Shown piece after piece: positions 5,334 through 9,307 of a stretch of 9,307 nucleotides of DNA. The notes beneath the pieces are model-generated. The model was not told where the DNA came from and did no database searches. It saw only the letters and a list, made by a program, of their open reading frames with translations. The first letter of the stretch is position 1, and the number at the start of each line of letters is the position of its first letter. Source of the stretch: Clostridia bacterium (GTDB lineage: Bacteria; Bacillota; Clostridia; Christensenellales; CAG-917); NCBI GenBank assembly GCA_900754695.1, contig CAAEDU010000117.1:1-9307 (forward strand), read 5' to 3'. Position numbers and translations under genes: made by a program.

Positions 5334-7130
5334 ATGAGATTCGAAGCAAGAGACGGCGCGTTCTACGCGGACGGCAAAAAGACCGTGATATATTCGGGTG
5401 CGATGCACTATTTCCGCGTCCTGCCCGAGTATTGGCATGACAGGCTCTCAAAGCTCAAAGCCTGCGGCTTCAACACCGTGGAGACCTATATGTGCTGGAA
5501 TCTCCACGAGCCGAAGAAAGGGCAGTTCGATTTCTCCGGGCGGCTGGACATCCGCCGCTACATCGAGACTGCGCGGGAGCTGGGTCTCTACGTCATCCTG
5601 CGTCCCGGTCCTTACATCTGCGCGGAGTGGGACGCGGGCGGGTTCCCCGCATGGCTGCTCGCGGACGAAAATCTGCGCCTGAGATGCAACGACGCGGTCT
5701 ATCTCTCCCATGTGCGCGACTACATCGCGCGGGTGATGGAGGAGGTGGGCGACCTTCAATGCACCGAGGGCGGACCCATCATCGCCATGCAGGTGGAGAA
5801 CGAGTACGGCAGCTACGGCAACGACAAGACCTATCTCGCAGCCCTCAAAGGCATCATGGAGGAGTGCGGCGCAAAGGTGCTCCTCTTCACGTCGGACGGC
5901 ACCTGTCCCTATATGCTCGCGGGCGGAAGCACCCCGGGCGCGCTCGTCACCGTCAACTTCGGCAGCAATGTCGCGGGGAGTTTCGCCGCGCTCAAAGAGG
6001 TGCAGAAGGACGCTCCCGAGATGTGCACGGAGTTCTGGTGCGGGTGGTTCGACCACTTCGGTGAGAAGCACCACACCAGGGGATATAAGAGTGTGCTGAA
6101 AGAGGTGGAAGCCTTCCTCGACCGCGGCGCGAGTTTCAACTTTTATATGTTCCACGGCGGCACCAATTTCGGGTTCACGGCGGGGGCGAACTACGCCAAG
6201 CGTTATCAGCCCACCGTCACCAGCTACGACTATTGCGCCCTCCTCAACGAGTACGGCGGCTACACCCCTGCCTATCACGCAGTCCGCGACTTGATGTGGT
6301 CAAAACAAGGGGTTAAACCGCCTGTTCTGCCGCCTGAGCCCGAGACGCAGGACATCGGCAAGGTCAGCCTCACTGAGTGCACGGGGCTCATGGAGAACGA
6401 GGATACCGTGGGCGTGAAGCACCGTTCCGCCCTGCCGCTTTCCATGGAAAAGTACGGGCAGAATTTCGGGCTCATCCTTTACCGCACCGTCCTTCCCGGC
6501 GACTACGGCACGGGGTTCGTCTCCGTGCGTGATGTGAGGGATCTCGCCCACGTTTATGTCAACGGCGAGCGCAGGCGGACCTTCCGCCGCATCGACGAGG
6601 GCGGGCTCATTTTCAAGCTCACGGGCAAGCACGCCTTCCTCGCGCAGGGCATGAAAAAGGGGGACGAGATCGCCGTCCTCGTGGACGCCATGGGCAGGGT
6701 CAATTACGGCGAGAAACTATGCGACCGCAAGGGTATCTCAGCCGTCATGTTCAACAATCAGACGCTCATGGACTTTGACGTCACGTCCTTCCCCCTCGAC
6801 AACCTCGAGAAGCTGGATTGGTCGCGCGGCGCCGCGAAGTTCCCCAAGTTCTTCCGCGGCACATTCACCGCCCGCCGTAAAGCCGAGTGCTTCGTCCGTT
6901 TCGACGGCTTCACCAAAGGCTACATCTGGGTCAACGGCTTCAACCTCGGGCGTTTCTGGAACGTCGGACCCCAGCGCGCCCTCTATCTCCCCGGCGCGCT
7001 GCTCAGTACCGACGCGCCCAACGAGATCGTCCTCCTGGAACTTGCGCGGGTGGGGGATAATGCTGTGGGTGGTGCTGGTGCCGGTGGTGCGGGTGCTTGT
7101 GTCTCCATCGTCTCCACCCCCTCCCTCTGA
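5334..7130 (+). CDS. GH35 beta-galactosidase, cytoplasmic
   Basis: A 598-aa glycoside hydrolase family 35 enzyme that releases terminal beta-galactose by a retaining mechanism. Seen in the TIM barrel: SGAMHYFRVLPEYWHDRL (21-38), GFNTVETYMCWNLHEPKKG (45-63), LRPGPYICAEWDAGGFPAWL (89-108), the acid/base motif GPIIAMQVENEYGSYG (147-162; E157), the nucleophile motif TEFWCGWFDHFG (232-243; E233), and MFHGGTNFGFTAGA (272-285). C-terminal beta domains follow, including KGYIWVNGFNLGRFWNVGPQ (528-547), and LYLPGALL (550-557). There is no signal peptide, so it acts on imported sugar, which fits the upstream symporter. The start at 5334 has GGGGGAGGTG (5321-5330); an ATG at 5280 lies in the hairpin and adds 18 residues that do not resemble the family. 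The C-terminus carries a Gly/Ala-rich stretch (579-588) before the family-like end VSIVSTPSL. Stop codon 7128-7130 directly abuts repeat copy B. True substrate (lactose, galacto-oligosaccharide, glycan) unknown. Confidence 0.95.
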   Translation: MRFEARDGAFYADGKKTVIYSGAMHYFRVLPEYWHDRLSKLKACGFNTVETYMCWNLHEPKKGQFDFSGRLDIRRYIETARELGLYVILRPGPYICAEWDAGGFPAWLLADENLRLRCNDAVYLSHVRDYIARVMEEVGDLQCTEGGPIIAMQVENEYGSYGNDKTYLAALKGIMEECGAKVLLFTSDGTCPYMLAGGSTPGALVTVNFGSNVAGSFAALKEVQKDAPEMCTEFWCGWFDHFGEKHHTRGYKSVLKEVEAFLDRGASFNFYMFHGGTNFGFTAGANYAKRYQPTVTSYDYCALLNEYGGYTPAYHAVRDLMWSKQGVKPPVLPPEPETQDIGKVSLTECTGLMENEDTVGVKHRSALPLSMEKYGQNFGLILYRTVLPGDYGTGFVSVRDVRDLAHVYVNGERRRTFRRIDEGGLIFKLTGKHAFLAQGMKKGDEIAVLVDAMGRVNYGEKLCDRKGISAVMFNNQTLMDFDVTSFPLDNLEKLDWSRGAAKFPKFFRGTFTARRKAECFVRFDGFTKGYIWVNGFNLGRFWNVGPQRALYLPGALLSTDAPNEIVLLELARVGDNAVGGAGAGGAGACVSIVSTPSL

Positions 7131-7248
7131 CGGCGCTATTTCGCGAATTGCTGTGTCAAGCGCCTGCGGTCTGAACAGTCACGTACGCCCAAGTACGCTC
7201 TTGTCCATCCCGCAGGCGCTTTCCTTGCACTTCATCGAAATATCGCCG
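7131..7248. repeat. Nested stem-loop repeat element, copy B
   Basis: The outer stem pairs 7131-7135 with 7244-7248, then a C:T mismatch (7136/7243), then 7137-7143 with 7236-7242 (7 bp). The middle stem pairs 7158-7169 with 7210-7221 (12 bp, perfect). At the centre CGTAC (7182-7186) and GTACG (7193-7197) enclose GCCCAA. It shares GAAT..CTG.GTCAA, GTACG.C.AAGTACGC, TCTTGT and TTTCCTTG with copy A, while the middle stem differs by compensated changes. It starts at the base after the GH35 stop codon, so it may also end that transcript, although only three T follow the middle stem. Confidence 0.75.
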
Positions 7249-7474
7249 CCAGCGAATTGGGGGAGGGGCGCTTTCGCGTTCTGCATCCGACGCCGTCAGC
7301 GAATAGGGGCTTCCTCGCACTTCATCGAAATATCGCCATCAGCGGGGGCTTCCTTGTGCTTTATCCGAATGCCACCCTCGGCGAATAGGGGCTTCCTTGC
7401 ACTTAATCGAAATATCGCCGTCAGACCTTCCGGCGCTTTCGCGTTCTGCATCCAAATGACGCCGTCAGCGAATT
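7217..7474. repeat. Array of six degenerate right-arm repeats
   Basis: Units begin at about 7217, 7269, 7309, 7348, 7391 and 7434 (spacing 52, 40, 39, 43, 43). Two subtypes alternate: one with CACTTCATCGAAATATCGCC (units 1, 3, 5, with small changes) and one with GCGTTCTGCATCC..CGCCGTCAGCGAAT (units 2 and 6; unit 4 is intermediate). The shared frame is GC(G)CTTcC..TG-C-T..ATC-GAA-ATATCGCC-TCAGCGAATAGGGG. Unit 1 is the right arm of copy B. The 7131-7510 gap holds no credible gene. Confidence 0.65.
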
Positions 7475-7524
7475 TTGAGGGGATTGCATAACTATGGAAA
7501 AGGTAGTAAGATGAATTTAAGGTC

Positions 7525-7540
7525 GGTTCGTATTATTCCG
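7525..7540. repeat. 16-bp direct repeat, left of the ATPase gene
   Basis: GGTTCGTATTATTCCG, identical to 8982-8997. The two copies bracket the ATPase gene. The right copy also takes part in an inverted repeat; this one does not, and is followed by a small GATCCG/CGGATC hairpin (7540-7545 with 7554-7559). Confidence 0.7.
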
Positions 7541-7559
7541 ATCCGGCATGACGCGGATC

Positions 7560-7655
7560 TCGGCTGTTTTTTGTTTATATCAAAGATCTGCCGAAACATT
7601 ATTGACAAACATTCGTTGTTTCGGCTATAATTTGTGTGCACCTAAAATCAGCCGA
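7560..7655. promoter_or_regulatory. Four GCCGA half-sites around the ATPase promoter (candidate operator)
   Basis: TCGGC at 7560-7564, GCCGA at 7590-7594, TCGGC at 7621-7625, GCCGA at 7651-7655: alternating orientation with starts 30, 31 and 30 bp apart. The middle pair extends to a 9-bp inverted repeat (7590-7598 with 7617-7625) spanning the -35 and ending at the -10. Comparing 7560-7595 with 7621-7656, about 26 of 36 bases match, so a 61-bp unit seems to have duplicated. Fits binding of a dimeric repressor; the binder is unknown. Confidence 0.45.
7602..7631 (+). promoter_or_regulatory. Consensus promoter of the ATPase gene
   Basis: TTGACA (7602-7607), 18-bp spacer, TATAAT (7626-7631): both hexamers are perfect. 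Transcription would start near 7638, with a leader of about 32 nt carrying AAGGAG (7655-7660). Confidence 0.88.
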
Positions 7656-7669
7656 AGGAGAAAGGGATC

Positions 7670-8899
7670 ATGGCGTATATCACAAGGCACATGGAAAAAG
7701 TTATACTGGATTGCAGCAAGGCTTTTTCGGCTTTGCTCATCACGGGACCGCGGCAAGCAGGCAAAACGACGATGCTTAAAATGCTTGCGGAGCGTGAAGG
7801 TATCGGCCGCGGTTACGTTTCGCTGGATGATCTCAATATGCGGGATATGGCAAAGAATGATCCGCAGTTGTTTTTGCAGCTTCATCGACCTCCCGTTATC
7901 ATCGACGAAGTGCAGTACGCACCGGAACTTTTCACTTACATTAAGATCCATGTGGACAAGCACCATACGCCGGGCGCGTTCTGGCTGACAGGCTCACAAA
8001 TCTATCGTCTGATGCGTGGCGTACAGGAATCGCTTGCAGGCAGAGTCGCTTTATTGCATCTTTCTCCTTTATCTCAAAGGGAGATCACGGGTGCGTTGCC
8101 TCGGGTGTTTTCCGTCGATTTTGAGGCGTTGCTTTCGGAAAGCAAGGCTGTCGCGCCGGTAAGCATCCCCGACATGTTTGAGCGGATCTGGAATGGCTGT
8201 ATGCCGGGACTTATAAGCGGGCAACGATCAGAACGGGATATTTTTTATTCGTCATACATCTCAACTTATATCGAAAGGGATGTCCGCGAACTCTCCGGAA
8301 CGATCGACGCGCTCAAGTTTAATCGGTTCGTAACGGCGGTTGCCGCCCGCTGTTCGCAGTTGATAAATTATACGGCGCTTGCCGAAGATGCGGATATCGA
8401 CATCCAGACGGCAAAGTCGTGGCTGAATATACTTGAAACGCTCGGGATAGTCTTTTTGCTGCATCCTTATTCCAACAATGTGCTGAAACGTACCATCCGC
8501 ACACCGAAATTATATTTCTACGACACGGGGCTTGTGTGTTATTTGACCCGCTGGTCATCGGCGGAAGTCGCAGAAAAAGGCGCAATGAGCGGCGCATTGT
8601 TGGAGAACTTTACCATATCCGAAATAGCGAAAAGCTATCAGAATGCCGGGCGGTCACCATACTTGTATTTTTACCGCGACCGCGATGCAAAGGAAATAGA
8701 CGTCGTTTTGGAAGAGAATGGTAAGTTATATCCGTTGGAGATCAAAAAAACTGCCGCTCCCGACAGACGCATTACGAATACGTTTGCCGTGGTCAACAGA
8801 TCTCCGCTCGAAAGAGGTACTGGAGCAGTGCTTTGCTTGGCGCAGGAATTTTCGGCATTTGACCGTGATGATCTGATCATCCCCATTTGGATGATTTGA
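7670..8899 (+). CDS. AAA_14/DUF4143 ATPase with C-terminal nuclease-like motif
   Basis: A 409-aa soluble P-loop ATPase of the widespread AAA_14 (PF13173) plus DUF4143 (PF13635) type, whose cellular role is not established. Seen: Walker A GPRQAGKTT (26-34), Walker B VIIDEVQ (76-82), sensor-like WLTGSQ (105-110), LAGRVALLHLSPLSQREI (122-139) before the DUF4143 part, YISTYIERDVRELSG (196-210), a winged-helix-like stretch (about 215-265), LYFYDTGLVCYL (281-292) and KEIDVVLEENGKLYPLEIKK (341-360), which has the D-x(12)-E-x-K spacing (D344, E357, K359) of PD-(D/E)XK nuclease folds. Length is normal, so it looks intact. Start 7670 has AAGGAG at 7655-7660. It is monocistronic, with its own promoter. 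Base composition is visibly lower in GC than the genes to its left (22 of 60 G+C at 8221-8280 against 37 of 60 at 6001-6060), which with the flanking repeats suggests acquisition. A defence or mobile-element role is possible but not shown. Confidence 0.93.
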   Translation: MAYITRHMEKVILDCSKAFSALLITGPRQAGKTTMLKMLAEREGIGRGYVSLDDLNMRDMAKNDPQLFLQLHRPPVIIDEVQYAPELFTYIKIHVDKHHTPGAFWLTGSQIYRLMRGVQESLAGRVALLHLSPLSQREITGALPRVFSVDFEALLSESKAVAPVSIPDMFERIWNGCMPGLISGQRSERDIFYSSYISTYIERDVRELSGTIDALKFNRFVTAVAARCSQLINYTALAEDADIDIQTAKSWLNILETLGIVFLLHPYSNNVLKRTIRTPKLYFYDTGLVCYLTRWSSAEVAEKGAMSGALLENFTISEIAKSYQNAGRSPYLYFYRDRDAKEIDVVLEENGKLYPLEIKKTAAPDRRITNTFAVVNRSPLERGTGAVLCLAQEFSAFDRDDLIIPIWMI

Positions 8900-8952
8900 A
8901 TAATAGCCTGCACAAAAACTATCGAAACAACGCCGAAAAAGTCCTTTGCAAA

Positions 8953-8995
8953 GAATAATACGAACCGCGAATTCTGCTTCGGGTTCGTATTATTC
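8953..8995. repeat. 14-bp inverted repeat hairpin after the ATPase gene
   Basis: GAATAATACGAACC (8953-8966) pairs perfectly with 8982-8995, and CGAA (8968-8971) with TTCG (8978-8981) extends it inside one bulged base, leaving a 6-nt loop. It lies 54 nt after the ATPase stop codon. With no T-run behind it, termination is possible but not clear. Its right arm is part of the 16-bp direct repeat. Confidence 0.7.
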
Positions 8996-8997
8996 CG
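8982..8997. repeat. 16-bp direct repeat, right of the ATPase gene
   Basis: Identical to 7525-7540, the start-to-start distance being 1457 bp. It ends one base before the tRNA-derived repeat at 8999, so two different borders meet here. Confidence 0.7.
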
Positions 8998-8998
8998 G

Positions 8999-9021
8999 TG
9001 TGGTACACCCGGCAGGAGTCG
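8999..9021 (-). repeat. Duplicate of the tRNA-Arg 3' end, candidate attachment site
   Basis: These 23 bp equal 9221-9243 exactly; 21 of them are the last 21 nt of tRNA-Arg, from inside the T-loop through CCA. No full tRNA follows: the anticodon arm is absent. Tyrosine-recombinase elements commonly copy a tRNA 3' end at their border, so this is a candidate att site or integration scar. A 10-bp inverted copy (GACTCCTGCC) also occurs at 9171-9180. No integrase gene is in the window; the DNA between the two copies (9022-9192) shows no gene or recognisable RNA. Confidence 0.65.
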
Positions 9022-9192
9022 TAAGGACGAAGCGGAGCGAGGACGGAATAGCGGGGCTGAGCGGTGAAAGTGAAAGAAGTGCGAGGGAGTTTGTTGCCGT
9101 GCCGTGGATCAACGGGATGTGGTGCGGAAAAAAGAGCAGCCGCCGCGCAAACCGCGTCAGCGAACGGTAAGACTCCTGCCCGAGAGAGCAGA

Positions 9193-9221
9193 AACTCCCG
9201 CCGTGTAACACGGCGGGAGTT
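9193..9221 (-). terminator. Terminator directly behind tRNA-Arg
   Basis: AACTCCCGCCGTG (9193-9205) pairs perfectly with 9209-9221 (13 bp, loop of 3). Read on the minus strand it begins 2 nt after the tRNA CCA and ends in GTTT then CTGCTCT, a modest T-tract. Its position fits termination of the tRNA transcript. Confidence 0.75.
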
Positions 9222-9222
9222 G

Positions 9223-9299
9223 TGGTACACCCGGCAGGAGTCGAACCTGTGACCTTCAGAATCGGAATCTGACACTCTATCCGGCTGAGCTACGGGTGC
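9223..9299 (-). tRNA. tRNA-Arg (anticodon CCG)
   Basis: A 77-nt cloverleaf with encoded CCA. Read on the minus strand: acceptor GCACCCG/CGGGTGT, D-stem GCTC/GAGT, anticodon stem TCAGA/TCTGA with loop TTCCGAT (anticodon CCG, decoding CGG), variable AGGTC, T-stem ACAGG/CCTGC with loop TTCGACT, discriminator A, then CCA. Weak points are G1:U72, G10:U25 and an A:C mismatch at the base of the T-stem; two of the three involve the 3' segment that is duplicated at 8999-9021. Confidence 0.95.
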
Positions 9300-9307
9300 G
9301 TGAGTGC

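Noticed and set aside
7131..7248. Element B as a simple rho-independent terminator.
   Set aside because: The middle stem has a 40-nt loop and only three T after it, and the conserved outer stem and loop sequences shared with copy A are not explained by termination alone.
7217..7474. CRISPR array.
   Set aside because: Units are degenerate, directly adjacent and alternate in type, with no constant repeat or unique spacers and no cas genes.
6775..7491. Plus-strand frame running from inside GH35 through the repeat array, giving repeated HFIEIS-like peptides.
   Set aside because: The peptide repeats follow from the DNA repeats; it starts inside the GH35 gene in another frame and has no ribosome binding site.
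7511..7630. A 39-codon reading frame beginning MNLRSVRIIPIRHDADLG, with a 6-codon frame overlapping it by ATGA.
   Set aside because: It contains the 16-bp repeat that also occurs in non-coding DNA, ends inside the ATPase -10 box, and has no clear ribosome binding site; I recognise no family.
8999..9064. Possible second, decayed tRNA-Arg gene: the 3' end at 8999-9021 and an 8-mer GGCTGAGC at 9055-9062 that also occurs in the D-arm of the real tRNA.
   Set aside because: The stretch between them has no anticodon stem or T-stem partner and the spacing differs by 6 nt; a bare 3' duplicate fits better.

Overview
The window looks like chromosomal DNA from a GC-rich, low-copy Gram-positive bacterium, most plausibly an uncultured gut-type member of the Clostridia. 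This is inferred from strong GGAGG-type ribosome binding sites, consensus TTGACA/TATAAT promoters, GC-rich hairpin terminators, a cytoplasmic GH35 beta-galactosidase beside a GPH-type sugar symporter, and dense palindromic intergenic repeats. No taxonomic marker other than one tRNA is present, so the assignment is weak.

Layout. Positions 1-359 hold no gene; they contain a 28-nt palindrome, a two-copy 33-bp repeat and two terminator hairpins. A lipid/diacylglycerol-kinase-type gene runs leftward (360-1226) from a near-consensus promoter. Positions 1308-1640 are intergenic repeat DNA: a 124-nt nested stem-loop (copy A), a degenerate repeat with a run of ten G, and a 69-bp element with perfect 25-bp inverted arms. 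From about 1681 a rightward block follows: an N-acyl-D-amino-acid deacylase-like amidohydrolase (1767-3347), a GPH/MFS symporter (3415-5229), a terminator, and a GH35 beta-galactosidase (5334-7130). Copy B of the nested stem-loop begins immediately after the GH35 stop codon and is followed by a six-unit degenerate array of its right arm (7217-7474).

The right end is different in character. A lower-GC AAA_14/DUF4143 ATPase with a C-terminal PD-(D/E)XK-like motif (7670-8899) has its own consensus promoter with repeated GCCGA half-sites and is bracketed by a 16-bp direct repeat. One base beyond the right copy lies a 23-bp duplicate of the 3' end of the tRNA-Arg(CCG) gene that closes the window (9223-9299, minus strand). 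This looks like an acquired cassette beside a tRNA attachment site.

How the genes may work together: the symporter could import a galactoside that the signal-less GH35 enzyme cleaves in the cytoplasm, while the amidohydrolase removes an acyl group from a D-amino acid or related compound. The co-directional deacylase-symporter pair is the tighter unit (67-bp gap); the beta-galactosidase sits behind a terminator. The most unusual signals are non-coding: the A/B elements keep the same nested fold although their stem sequences differ by compensatory changes.
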